Source: Clostridium sp. (GTDB lineage: Bacteria; Bacillota; Clostridia; Clostridiales; Clostridiaceae). Taken from it: a DNA stretch of 64,000 bases. The notes below the pieces were generated by a model. It saw only the letters and a program-made list of their open reading frames with translations. It was not told where the DNA came from and did no database searches. The position numbers and the translations under genes were made by a program. Numbering within the stretch: position 1 is the stretch's first letter; every line of letters begins with the position of its first letter. Positions 53,359 to 62,539 of the stretch are shown here, one piece after another. The DNA is taken from positions 1 to 64,000 of the forward strand of contig NZ_JAHAIF010000004.1 in assembly GCF_018372875.1 (NCBI RefSeq), given 5' to 3'.

Positions 53359-54642
53359 CTACATACTCTCGCTAACAAGCTCAGTAACTTCTGCGGTTAC
53401 ATAATCTTCTTTTACTCTTGTTAATATAAATCCTCCAATAGCAAATAGAACTATCAAACTAATAATTCCTTTATTTGATTGCCCTGTAATTTGAGTTACT
53501 ATTCCAACTAAAAATGGTCCCATAATAGCAGCAAACTTACCAAATACATTATAAAATCCAAAGAATTCATTAGATTTTTCTTTTGGAACAAGTTTTGCAA
53601 AGTAACTTCTTGATATTGCTTGAATACCTCCTTGTGCTGAACCAACAGCCATTGCAAGTATCCAGAAATCTAAAGTAGTTTTTAGGAAGTAAGCATATAT
53701 TGAAATAATAACATATGTTGTAATTCCAACATATAGCATTTTCTTTCCACCAAACTTCTCTGCAAGCCTTCCATAAATAATTGTAAATGGAAAAGCTACA
53801 AACTGCGTTAGTAAGAGAATAACTAATAGTGATGTCATTGATATTCCAAGGTCGGTCCCATATGATGTTGCCATTCCTATAATTGTATCAACACCATCTA
53901 TATAAAAGAAATACGCAATTAAGAATGTGAATATTTTTTTATGAGATCTAATATCTTTAAAGGTCTTTCCAATTCTTACAAAAGAATTCTTAACTGGATT
54001 TGGTTCCTTTTCTATGTAGTATTTTTGATTTACATTCCTTAATAAAGGAATAGTAAAACTTCCCCACCATAAAGCTGTAATTAAAAATGCTATTTTACAA
54101 GCTAAAGATATCGAAATACCCAATATTCCATTTTGAGTAAGAATGACTATAACTATGGATATTATGAAAGGTATTGTACTTCCTATATATCCAAGAGCAA
54201 ATCCAGCAGAAGATACCTTGTCCATACGTTCAGTTGAAGTAGCATCCACAAGAAATGAATCATAAAAGACATTTGCTCCTGAAAATCCCAAAACAGTGAA
54301 TCCATAGTTTAATAACAATATCATTGGCATATCAGTTGGCACTAATGCTAACATAATAGTTGAAAAAATTCCAATACTACAGAAGAACTTAAAAAATTTC
54401 TTCTTATTACCTTTGTAATCAGCAATTGTACCTAGAACTGGTGCAATAAGTGATACTAATAAGGTAGAAATTGAAATTGTATATCCCCAAACAGCAGTAG
54501 AATTAGAAGAACTCATTCCACTATTTTCTGCAACCATCTTAAAGTAAATGGGCAATATAGTGGAAGTAATAGTCATTGAATACGCAGAGTTTCCCCAGTC
54601 ATATAGTGCCCAGCTTAACTCCTCTTTACTTAACCCTTTCAT
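53359..54642 (-). CDS. UMF1-family transporter (ATG22/YxiO-like)
   Basis: A 427-aa, 12-helix MFS-type protein. The opening SWALYDWGNSAYSM is diagnostic of the vacuole effluxer ATG22/YxiO family (UMF1), and AISRSYFAKLVP fits too. The ATG at 54642 has GGGGTG 4 nt upstream and is preferred over 54690. Its gene follows the phosphodiesterase by 13 nt, suggesting co-transcription and perhaps uptake or efflux of a hydrolysis product. Confidence 0.87.
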   Translation of the reverse strand: MKGLSKEELSWALYDWGNSAYSMTITSTILPIYFKMVAENSGMSSSNSTAVWGYTISISTLLVSLIAPVLGTIADYKGNKKKFFKFFCSIGIFSTIMLALVPTDMPMILLLNYGFTVLGFSGANVFYDSFLVDATSTERMDKVSSAGFALGYIGSTIPFIISIVIVILTQNGILGISISLACKIAFLITALWWGSFTIPLLRNVNQKYYIEKEPNPVKNSFVRIGKTFKDIRSHKKIFTFLIAYFFYIDGVDTIIGMATSYGTDLGISMTSLLVILLLTQFVAFPFTIIYGRLAEKFGGKKMLYVGITTYVIISIYAYFLKTTLDFWILAMAVGSAQGGIQAISRSYFAKLVPKEKSNEFFGFYNVFGKFAAIMGPFLVGIVTQITGQSNKGIISLIVLFAIGGFILTRVKEDYVTAEVTELVSESM

Positions 54643-54655
54643 AAAACACCCCTTT

Positions 54656-55942
54656 TTAAATATTAAGGATTTCTTCAATCGCCTCTCCATCGCTGTCTCT
54701 AAATTTTAAGCCTAAAATCTTTGCTAAAGTTGGCCCATGATTTATAAGGTTTCCTTTATCAACAACTACTCCCTTTTTAAATCCCCTTCCTGAACCAATA
54801 AAAAATGTAGTATAATTTTCTTTCTTTGGTGAATATCCATGAGTTGCCTTATGCCTATGAGGTTTTACTCCCACCTCTTCATCTTTTATTTCATCAATTA
54901 CTTCACCGTAAATATCATCAACAAAGTAATAATCAAGACTTGCCTCTATCATAAGACTTGCCTCTTCATCACCACCTGCTTCTCTTATTTCGTTACCCTC
55001 TAAAACAAAATCTATAGGTAAATCTACGATTAATGATTTAATCTTTTCTATGGTTTCACTATCATTTTTATCTTTTAGGTAAATATAACATGATCCATCT
55101 AAACTTTTACAAATACTCTTATAATCTAAAACCTTACCTTTTTCATTTATTTTAATTAAACCTTCTTTTCTAAATAAAGCATTAAGTTTAATAACCTTTG
55201 ATGCATCTAAATGGCTATGGTCACCAAGAGCCACTATAGTACATTCATCATAAATCCCTCGTTCTTTTAACGCATTAATTATTTCTCCTAACCTTTTATC
55301 ATGCCTAATAAAAGCATCGTCAATAATATTATTTCTATATCCATAATGATGCCTATTTGTATCAACATCTGTAAAGTGAATTAAAATTAAATTAGGAGCA
55401 TATTTCTTTATTGTATACTTTGCAGCTTCTATAACAAAGTTATCTAAATAAGGTTGCTCTATTCCTTTTCTAAGATTGCCAAACCTCTTATTTATATCTA
55501 ATTGAAATCCTAGTGTTCCTGCACCAGCTGACATAAACAATTGGTGTTGGTAAGGTTTCACTGCAAATATCTCAGGCATATTATAGGTTATTTTTGCTTT
55601 ACCTGTTACTGGCCATAAAAGAGAACACGTAGTCAATCCCTTTTCCATAGCCAAATCGTATAGGGTTTCTCCCTTAATTTTATTTCTATACCAATACCAA
55701 TTTGGTATAAAATCTCCAACTTTAAATATAGTATTATCAATGATCCTATGATTATTAGGATATTTCCCTGTAACTATTGTTGTATGGGCTGGATATGTTA
55801 ATGTTGGATAAATAGAATCCACACATTTAATCCATGAACCATTCTCTATTAACTTTTTAAAGTTAGGTAAATTCTTTAGAACTTCTACATCTTCTGACGA
55901 TACAGCATCAAAAGATATTACAACCATATATTTTGACTCCAT
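54656..55942 (-). CDS. Alkaline phosphatase-fold phosphodiesterase (NPP-like)
   Basis: A 428-aa enzyme of the nucleotide pyrophosphatase/phosphodiesterase family. Asp12 (SFDAVSS), a Thr nucleophile in YPTLTYPAHTT (residues 45-55), the HFTDVDTNRHHYG metal motif, LGDHSH and a late HATHGY provide the two-metal site. No signal peptide is seen, so it acts in the cytoplasm. AGGAGGCTAGTA precedes the ATG. It probably splits phosphodiesters or pyrophosphates; substrate unknown. Confidence 0.88.
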   Translation of the reverse strand: MESKYMVVISFDAVSSEDVEVLKNLPNFKKLIENGSWIKCVDSIYPTLTYPAHTTIVTGKYPNNHRIIDNTIFKVGDFIPNWYWYRNKIKGETLYDLAMEKGLTTCSLLWPVTGKAKITYNMPEIFAVKPYQHQLFMSAGAGTLGFQLDINKRFGNLRKGIEQPYLDNFVIEAAKYTIKKYAPNLILIHFTDVDTNRHHYGYRNNIIDDAFIRHDKRLGEIINALKERGIYDECTIVALGDHSHLDASKVIKLNALFRKEGLIKINEKGKVLDYKSICKSLDGSCYIYLKDKNDSETIEKIKSLIVDLPIDFVLEGNEIREAGGDEEASLMIEASLDYYFVDDIYGEVIDEIKDEEVGVKPHRHKATHGYSPKKENYTTFFIGSGRGFKKGVVVDKGNLINHGPTLAKILGLKFRDSDGEAIEEILNI

Positions 55943-56011
55943 TACTAGCCTCCTTAATTTAACTTTACCTTATGTATATTAAATCTTATCTATAACTATA
56001 TTAAACCTTTG

Positions 56012-56794
56012 TTAAAATCCTTTTCCTACATCCTTTGCACTATGTGCATCTGATCCTTTAACCATGTTAATATTATTTTTAATTACCTTATCTAAAAATA
56101 GGCCTGAGGGATATGTTTCATTACAATATGGCTTTCTAAGGCCAGCTGTATTATAATCTATTTCATATTCTTTCTCTTTTATCTTATTGATAACTCTATC
56201 AATTAACTCTTCATTATCATAAGTTATAGGATACTTTGCATTAAATATTCTAACTAAAGTTGGATGGCCTATTCTTTTAGGTTTATACATTCCAAGGTCT
56301 GCATCCATAGATTTAATTAAAGTTTCAAAATATTTGTCATAAACCTTTTCTACTCCACCTAGGATTTTTGCTATATTTCCAAACTCATCAACACTCATAT
56401 CTAAGCAATGATATCCATCATTTAACCTTAAAAAATGAACAGATAGAATTCCTTCATCTAAATATTCACCGTAACTATCTAACATCTTCTTAATCTTTTC
56501 TTCATATCCTTCTACATAGTCTATTTCAAGGCCAACATTTATTTTAATTTTTTCTTTGTATTCTTCTTTTATTTTAGTAGCTTCTTTTAAATATAATAAT
56601 ATTTCTTCTTCATTAGGAGAACACTCTTTAAGTAACTTTTCATCCATAAATATTGCTGGAAGTGGCATATGCTCAGTAAATGTAATCTCGTTAAGTCCAA
56701 CTTCTAATGCCTTTTCAACATAGGCTTTAAACGTATCTTTAGTTCCATGAGGACAATAGTGAGAATGCATATGCCCATCTTTTAACCATTTCAT
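56012..56794 (-). CDS. PHP-domain phosphatase, HisK-like, with shortened C-terminus
   Basis: A 260-aa histidinol-phosphatase-type PHP protein with metal ligands DGHMHSHYCPHG (residues 6-17), TEHMPLP, EIDYVEGYE, SVHFL and GSDAHS. The ATG at 56794 with AAAGGAG 8 nt upstream is chosen over 56824. The frame stops at DVGKGF; one A fewer would give DVGKDFNKGLI and another stop, so a small frameshift is likely, but all ligands remain. No other his genes are nearby, so the substrate is open. Confidence 0.82.
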   Translation of the reverse strand: MKWLKDGHMHSHYCPHGTKDTFKAYVEKALEVGLNEITFTEHMPLPAIFMDEKLLKECSPNEEEILLYLKEATKIKEEYKEKIKINVGLEIDYVEGYEEKIKKMLDSYGEYLDEGILSVHFLRLNDGYHCLDMSVDEFGNIAKILGGVEKVYDKYFETLIKSMDADLGMYKPKRIGHPTLVRIFNAKYPITYDNEELIDRVINKIKEKEYEIDYNTAGLRKPYCNETYPSGLFLDKVIKNNINMVKGSDAHSAKDVGKGF

Positions 56795-56845
56795 CAAATC
56801 ATCTCCTTTATTTAATTGTATCATAGTATTTAGAAAAGAACTTAT

Positions 56846-57620
56846 TTTAAATGGTAATATTTATAAGGTTCTAATAACCTTAGCACTACCAATAACGCTA
56901 AATAACTTAATACAGACATTTTATAACCTTGCAGATGGATTTTTGGTTAGTATTATTGGTTCAGTACAATTTGCAGCTACATCATTTATATGGCCTAATT
57001 AATAACTCCATTTGTTATTAAAGTTATGGGGGCTACAGGAGATTTATCATACTATAGTAATATTTACTTAAAAATAGTATTTTTAAATATGCCTTTTACA
57101 TTTTATTTCTTTGTTTTCAACTCTATTATGATTGCACAAGGTAACACTATTTTACCTACTGTTTTAAGTGGAATTAGTGCGGTGTTAAATATAATCTTAG
57201 ATCCTATTTTTATTTTTCCGTTTAACTTAGGTATTACAGGAGCTGCATATGCTACACTTTTATCAAAAATAATATTAGCTCTATTTGCTTATTTAATTCT
57301 AAAGAAAAGTAAATCATCTTTAAAACCTAACTTTAAAAACTTTAAATTTGATAAAGATATATTAAACAAAGTAATAAAGGTTAATAATATTACATCTGTA
57401 ATATCATAACCTGCTATGGGCATTGGCTCATTAATTATATTTTTTAATAATGAATTTGTTATTAACTTCTTTATGCAATCTAAGGATGACTTAACTGTAA
57501 TAGATCAAGGTATTACATACTTAAACTATATCCTATATTCAATGCCACTAATGGGTATGTTTAGTATATTTCAAGGAATTTTTCAAGGTTTCCCATACAC
57601 TTTCAGCCAATATTGCTAAA
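56846..57620 (+). pseudogene. Decayed MATE efflux pump
   Basis: Successive frames encode MATE-family pieces: VLITLALPITLNNLIQTFYNLADGF with GSVQFAATSFIWP, a break with a deletion of about 75 codons, then ITPFVIKVMGATGDLSYYS and AQGNTILPTVLSGISAVLNI LDPIFIF (57003-57409), a stop, then MGIGSLIIFFNNEFVINFF and SMPLMGMFSIFQG up to 57619. The expected 450-codon gene is now about 775 bp in three frames. No intact start with a ribosome site remains. Confidence 0.9.
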
Positions 57621-57766
57621 ACAAATAAAGTTAACAAATCCATTATTATCTCCCCTTTACCATATTTTATTATCTAAAGGGAAAAAGGTTCAATATTTAA
57701 GTAGCATTTACCAACTTTCATAAATATAATGTAATGACCCCCATATTATATGAAGGGAGAACAAGT

Positions 57767-58501
57767 ATGAGCAAAGAGAGAAACATTAGAGAAACATTAG
57801 AAATGGATAATAGAAGATATTCAGGTAGGAATGATGAGTGTAGATGTAATGAGAATCAAAATAATAATTCTTCAAGATATCTTACAGTAGCTAATGAAGA
57901 GGTTTTACCTATAGGTTTTGAAAGAAATGAAAGAAACAGAGATACCTGCTGTTGTAAAAAATCTCTAAGAAGATCTTTAGATATTCTTTTAAACCCTTTA
58001 ATAAGGAGTTTAATAGACTTATCAAGCTTTACATTAGTAGGTAAGAACTTTAATACTAAGGATTGTGCAACAACCCTTAAAACTGTATCTAATTGCAGTG
58101 ATGGACTAGTAACTTATTCCGATTGCAATCCATTATTTAATTCAACTACAATTTGTGATTTAGTTTTAGTTGCATTTTCTCTTCAACCTGACAATGGAAA
58201 CAATTGCTTTCAAGGATTTAATAGAGATAGATTTATTCGTGCTATAACAAGATGTATTCCTCCAATAAATCCTAGATCATTATGCTGTGTTGAGGACGGT
58301 TCTTGTTGTTGTAATTCAAGTAAAGCATTATTCTTAGCTGACTCAATAGGACCTGTTAACCTAAAAATATCTTCATCAGCATTTGAAAAACCACTTATTG
58401 GATTTACTGTCATTACTGTAACTAATAATATTGCCTGGTTAATTAATGATGATAATAGAGTTATAATTGTATGCTTAGACAATATTGAACAATTTGGCTA
58501 A
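57767..58501 (+). CDS. Cysteine-rich 244-aa protein, possible spore-surface protein
   Basis: The protein starts MSKERNIRETLEMDNRRYS and has an Asn/Arg-rich N-terminal part, then about twenty cysteines in clusters (CRCNEN, DTCCCKKSLRRS, SLCCVEDGSCCCNSS). The C-terminal half has beta-rich segments (LVLVAFSLQPDNGN, PLIGFTVITVTNN). Similar Cys clusters occur in insoluble spore coat and exosporium proteins, which is my inference. The ATG at 57767 has GGGAG 7 nt upstream, against one at 57734. A strong terminator follows. Confidence 0.78.
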   Translation: MSKERNIRETLEMDNRRYSGRNDECRCNENQNNNSSRYLTVANEEVLPIGFERNERNRDTCCCKKSLRRSLDILLNPLIRSLIDLSSFTLVGKNFNTKDCATTLKTVSNCSDGLVTYSDCNPLFNSTTICDLVLVAFSLQPDNGNNCFQGFNRDRFIRAITRCIPPINPRSLCCVEDGSCCCNSSKALFLADSIGPVNLKISSSAFEKPLIGFTVITVTNNIAWLINDDNRVIIVCLDNIEQFG

Positions 58502-58516
58502 AATCAATATAACACC

Positions 58517-58548
58517 CCCTCCTGTATTAGTACAGGAGGGTTCTTCTT
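58517..58548 (+). terminator. Terminator of the Cys-rich protein gene
   Basis: Perfect 10-bp arms CCCTCCTGTA and TACAGGAGGG with a TTAG loop, then TTCTTCTTT. Confidence 0.88.
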
Positions 58549-58562
58549 TATACATTATCTTT

Positions 58563-59090
58563 TTAATAAATATAAAGATAATTAAATACAATTCCTCCAC
58601 AAATTAATCCTAATATTATTCCACCAATAACATCAGATGGATAATGTACTTTCAAATATAGCCTTGAAAATGCAATAGCAAGAGCAATTAATACTATAAT
58701 TGTGCTAATGCTGCTATTACTTTTCAAAAACACTACAGCTACTGCAAAAGAAGATGCAGTATGACCTGATGGAAAAGAAAATGATGATGGTTCTTTTATT
58801 AATAATTCTTTATTTTTCTTACCTATAAATGGTCTTTTTCTTTTAAAAATATGCTTTACTATTCCCTCTCCAATAATTGTTGTAAAAACTAATGTTACTA
58901 ATACTATAATTCCAATTCTTCTATAATCTACTTTCCTAATCATTAATATTGCAAGAATAATCCATACCATCCCTAAGTTCCCTAGAGATGTTACAAATGG
59001 CATAACTTTATCTAAAAATCTATTTTTGCAATATTTATTTATTAAATATAAAATATCTTCATCCCATTTTTTAATTATATCTGACATCAT
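58563..59090 (-). CDS. PAP2-family membrane phosphatase
   Basis: A 175-aa, five-to-six-helix protein with the three PAP2 motifs: KRKRPF (about residues 84-89), PSGHT (108-112) and RLYLKVHYPSDV (143-154). It probably dephosphorylates undecaprenyl pyrophosphate or phosphatidic acid at the membrane surface (BcrC/PgpB-like); which of these cannot be told. GGAG lies 10 nt before the paired ATG codons. Monocistronic and convergent with the Cys-rich gene. Confidence 0.88.
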   Translation of the reverse strand: MMSDIIKKWDEDILYLINKYCKNRFLDKVMPFVTSLGNLGMVWIILAILMIRKVDYRRIGIIVLVTLVFTTIIGEGIVKHIFKRKRPFIGKKNKELLIKEPSSFSFPSGHTASSFAVAVVFLKSNSSISTIIVLIALAIAFSRLYLKVHYPSDVIGGIILGLICGGIVFNYLYIY

Positions 59091-59174
59091 CTTTTGTGCA
59101 CTCCTTAAGCTACCTAAAATAAGTATTTGTAAATATTACTTATTTTATTTATCATTTTATACTTTACTATGGCA

Positions 59175-59219
59175 TAAAAAAAAGATAGTATATCAAAAAT
59201 CATATTGATATACTATCTT
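59175..59219 (-). terminator. Terminator of the second GntR-ABC operon
   Basis: Perfect 14-bp arms AAGATAGTATATCA and TGATATACTATCTT, then TTTTTTTATGCC on the minus strand. Confidence 0.9.
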
Positions 59220-59224
59220 AAACA

Positions 59225-60016
59225 CTACTCTAAATTCAATTTATTTTTCATAATATAGCTAGATATAACAAAATATATTACAGAGGTAATAATTAAATTA
59301 GCTGCTACTTTTAATAAACTCCATTGAAAATCCATAAATTCAAAAGCATAATTGTAACTTATAAATGATGTATTAAACACTGATGTAATAAAGCTTGTTA
59401 TCATACTTATTCCTATAAATGCTCCAAATGAACAAAGTATTTTTCTCTTGTTTGCTAAATGTCCAATTGACATAGATGAATAAAGTAATAAAGTTGAAGA
59501 GGCACAAGACAAAATTCCTAATACTATAATTTCAAATATTACTAAAGGAATTCTAAATCCAAACTCACTTATTCCAACTCTCCATACTTCTCCCATAAAC
59601 TCAAAAGCATTACCAATCATACCTGGGTAATAGGCTAAAATTACTATAGATATAACTGCAACAATAACGCTTAAAATATTCCATACTATACCAACGATTA
59701 ATTTGCTACATATATTTTTCCATACAGGAACTGGAAGAGTATTCATTAAATAACCTTCATCACCTAAAAGATTTTTATAATATCTTTGTAGCACTATAAA
59801 AAATGTTACTATAAATACTGCTGCCATTATGCATCCATATACAAACATAGTTATAAGAGATGCTATATTTCCAATAGTTCCTGATGCGCTACCAAAACCT
59901 ATTTCTGTCTCAAGAAAAATCTTATTTATTAGACCAAATACTAATAATGCTCCATATAAAGGAAGTACTAATCTTCCAGTTGCTTTAAATTCGTACTTTA
60001 ATAACTTTCCTAACAT
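59225..60016 (-). CDS. ABC transporter permease of the second GntR operon
   Basis: A 263-aa membrane protein with about six helices, starting MLGKLLKYEFKATGRLVLP, the usual opening of ABC-2-type permeases of YtrB partners. KNLLGDEGYLMNTLPVPVWK after helix 2 is a recurring cytoplasmic loop motif. GAGGTATTTAG precedes the ATG, which overlaps the ATPase gene by 7 nt. Substrate unknown. Confidence 0.83.
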   Translation of the reverse strand: MLGKLLKYEFKATGRLVLPLYGALLVFGLINKIFLETEIGFGSASGTIGNIASLITMFVYGCIMAAVFIVTFFIVLQRYYKNLLGDEGYLMNTLPVPVWKNICSKLIVGIVWNILSVIVAVISIVILAYYPGMIGNAFEFMGEVWRVGISEFGFRIPLVIFEIIVLGILSCASSTLLLYSSMSIGHLANKRKILCSFGAFIGISMITSFITSVFNTSFISYNYAFEFMDFQWSLLKVAANLIITSVIYFVISSYIMKNKLNLE

Positions 60017-60711
60017 CTAAATACCTCCCTGAATAAGGCATCTACACTCTTACCTTCTTCTTCTCTTATCTCATCAACACTCTTAGATAAATATATCTTT
60101 CCATATGAAATAAAGATTACATCATCTAAAATCTGTTCAATATCAGATATTAAGTGAGTTGATATAACTACTGTTGCATTTTCATTATAATTTGAAATAA
60201 TAGTATTTAATATATAATCTCTAGCAGCTGGGTCAACCCCTGCTATTGGTTCGTCTAAAAAGTAAAGTTCTGCTTCTCTGCTCATAACTAGTATTAGCTG
60301 AACCTTTTCCTTAGTCCCTTTTGACATTGTCTTTAACTTATCATTAGCATTAATATTCAACTTAGATAGCATATCATAAGCTTTCTCAACATTAAAATCT
60401 TCATAAAAGTCTTTAAAAAAGTTAATTATATCAGATACCTTCATCCAATCAGCAAGATAAGTTCTCTCAGGTAAATAAGAAACTATCTTCTTTGTCTCTA
60501 TCCCAGGTTTATTACCATTTATAAGAAGCTCTCCACTAGTTGGTGTTAACAATCCATTTGCTAACTTAATTAAAGTACTTTTTCCACTTCCGTTAGGGCC
60601 AAGTAGTCCTACTATTCTCCCCCTCTTCATAGATAAGTCAATTCCTTCTAAGGCAACTTTATTACCATAGGATTTAACAAGATTTCTACACTCTAGAATA
60701 TTTTCCCCCAA
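60010..60711 (-). CDS. ABC transporter ATP-binding protein of the second GntR operon
   Basis: A 233-aa ATPase: Walker A GPNGSGKST (residues 36-44), signature MSKGTKEK, Walker B LYFLDEPIAGVDP, switch ISTHL. The start is TTG at 60711, directly after the GntR stop, with GGAG 9 nt upstream. The short post-core part matches YtrB-like exporters. It pairs with the overlapping permease. Confidence 0.88.
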   Translation of the reverse strand: MGENILECRNLVKSYGNKVALEGIDLSMKRGRIVGLLGPNGSGKSTLIKLANGLLTPTSGELLINGNKPGIETKKIVSYLPERTYLADWMKVSDIINFFKDFYEDFNVEKAYDMLSKLNINANDKLKTMSKGTKEKVQLILVMSREAELYFLDEPIAGVDPAARDYILNTIISNYNENATVVISTHLISDIEQILDDVIFISYGKIYLSKSVDEIREEEGKSVDALFREVFRC

Positions 60712-61080
60712 TTATTTCATCTCCTCTGCAATTTCTTTTATTGTTTCTATAGCTTCCTCTTTAGTAAAACCTATTTGTTCCATTTTCTTTAAAAAAGCTT
60801 GTATTTCTTCTTTAGCAAGATTACACTTCATTTCTTCAATCATCTTTGAATCCTCCGTAATAAATCTTCCACTTGTTCTTACTGAAAACAATAACCCCAA
60901 CCTTTCTAACTCTGTTAAGGCTTTTTGCATTGTATTAGGATTTACTGATGCCTCACTAGCTAATTCTCTTACAGATGGTATCTTTGCACCTGGTTTATAT
61001 TTTCCTGATACAATACTTATTTTGATATATTCCATAAGCTGACTATAAATTGGTCTGTCACTTTTTAATTCCCAAGCCAT
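60712..61080 (-). CDS. GntR-family regulator, YtrA subfamily
   Basis: A 122-aa regulator with SDRPIYSQLMEYIKISIVSGKY then winged helix IPSVRELASEASVNPNTMQKALTELERLGLL (residues 34-65) and a helical tail. It should repress its own operon in the absence of signal. AAGGGAGTGAAAAA precedes the ATG. It parallels the module at 18375-20688, but here no exported protein is encoded in front. Confidence 0.9.
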   Translation of the reverse strand: MAWELKSDRPIYSQLMEYIKISIVSGKYKPGAKIPSVRELASEASVNPNTMQKALTELERLGLLFSVRTSGRFITEDSKMIEEMKCNLAKEEIQAFLKKMEQIGFTKEEAIETIKEIAEEMK

Positions 61081-61182
61081 TTTTTCACTCCCTTTGTACT
61101 ACTGTATTAATAGCTTAATACAATAGTACATTTTTTTTTATCTTTTGTCAAACATTAAAAATCAAATATTTTCCTAGAAACC

Positions 61183-61212
61183 AAAAAAGAGAAATTATTT
61201 CTAATTCCTCTT
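61183..61212 (-). terminator. Terminator of alr
   Basis: AAGAGGAATT and AATTTCTCTT pair with one mismatch, followed by TTTTTGG on the minus strand. Confidence 0.82.
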
Positions 61213-61252
61213 AAAAATATTCTATTAAGTTTTTAATTATTCTACTCTTTAT

Positions 61253-62413
61253 TTAAATATAATTTCTAATTTCAACTACCTTACCATCTTTAACATATAC
61301 CCTAGGTACTCTTCCTTTAATCATACATATTATTTCATAATTTATTGTTCCAACAGCATTTGCCATATCATCAGCATTATATTTAATATCATCACATTCT
61401 CCTAAGAGTATAATCTCGTCATCAACCTTAACATTATTAATATGAGTTACATCAATCATAAGTTGATCCATACAAACTCTTCCTATTACAGGTGCAAGTT
61501 TACCATTTACTATAACCTTTCCCTTATTGCTTAAAGCTCTTAAATAGCCATCTGCATATCCTATGGGAATAGTAGCAACCCTTGTAGATTCACTAACTTC
61601 ATAGGTTCTGCCATAGCTTACAAAAGCTCCTTTTTCTAAAGTTTTAATGTGAGCAATTTTAGCCTTAAGTGTCATGGCAGGCTTAACTTTTAATCTGTCT
61701 TTATTAACTTCATTTGAAGGATAATAACCATATATTACAATGCCAGCTCTTACTCCATCTAAGTACATATTAGGTAAATCCATTATAGTAGCACTGTTGG
61801 CTGCATGTTTAAATGGAATACTAACTCCTCTACTCTTTAGCTCTCTATAAAAATCTTCTAATATTTTATACTGCTTATTTGTAAATTCTTTATCTTCTTC
61901 ATCTGCTGTTGAAAAATGAGTAAATAAACCTACTATATCTACTCCTTTTAATTTATCTATTTTAACTATATCCTCTATACTTTCTTCATTAGGAAGAAAA
62001 CCTATTCTTCCCATTCCTGTATCAAGGGCAATATGAACTTTAACTTTTCCCTTTACATCTTCTGCTATAGAGGAAAACCTTTCAGCATCTTCTAAAGTAT
62101 AAACAGTTTGTTCTATATCATATTTAATTAAATCTTCACCAAATTCCGTTGGAGTATATCCTAAAATAATTATTGGTGCAGTTATATTTTCTCTTCTTAA
62201 TTCCATTGCCTCTGTAAGAGTTGCCACTGCTAATCTAGAAACACCATTTTTCAATAAAACTGGAGCAATATCAATTGCACCATGTCCATAAGCATCTGCT
62301 TTAATAACTCCTATGACTTCTTTATCCTTAGCTAACTCTTTTATATTTCTTATATTAAACTCAATCTTATCTAAATCTATTTCTGCCCATACTGGTCTGT
62401 ATATCTTTTCCAT
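61253..62413 (-). CDS. alr: Alanine racemase
   Basis: A 386-aa fold-type III PLP enzyme. Lys38 in GVIKADAYGHG holds PLP; the second catalytic base Tyr267 lies in VSYGRTY; substrate motifs DTGMGRIGF and GRVCMDQLMID are intact. It makes D-alanine for peptidoglycan. The length is normal. GAGGGGATCTTTAC precedes the ATG. It stands alone, 126 bp from the next gene on the same strand. Confidence 0.94.
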   Translation of the reverse strand: MEKIYRPVWAEIDLDKIEFNIRNIKELAKDKEVIGVIKADAYGHGAIDIAPVLLKNGVSRLAVATLTEAMELRRENITAPIIILGYTPTEFGEDLIKYDIEQTVYTLEDAERFSSIAEDVKGKVKVHIALDTGMGRIGFLPNEESIEDIVKIDKLKGVDIVGLFTHFSTADEEDKEFTNKQYKILEDFYRELKSRGVSIPFKHAANSATIMDLPNMYLDGVRAGIVIYGYYPSNEVNKDRLKVKPAMTLKAKIAHIKTLEKGAFVSYGRTYEVSESTRVATIPIGYADGYLRALSNKGKVIVNGKLAPVIGRVCMDQLMIDVTHINNVKVDDEIILLGECDDIKYNADDMANAVGTINYEIICMIKGRVPRVYVKDGKVVEIRNYI

Positions 62414-62539
62414 GTAAAGATCCCCTCTTTTTCCCTTGTGCTTATACTATTATTTTAAATAATTTAAAGTTAAAATCAAAGTACCACCAATATAGATTTT
62501 TTATTACTAAGTGGCTTGACTAGTTATAAATTAGTGATA

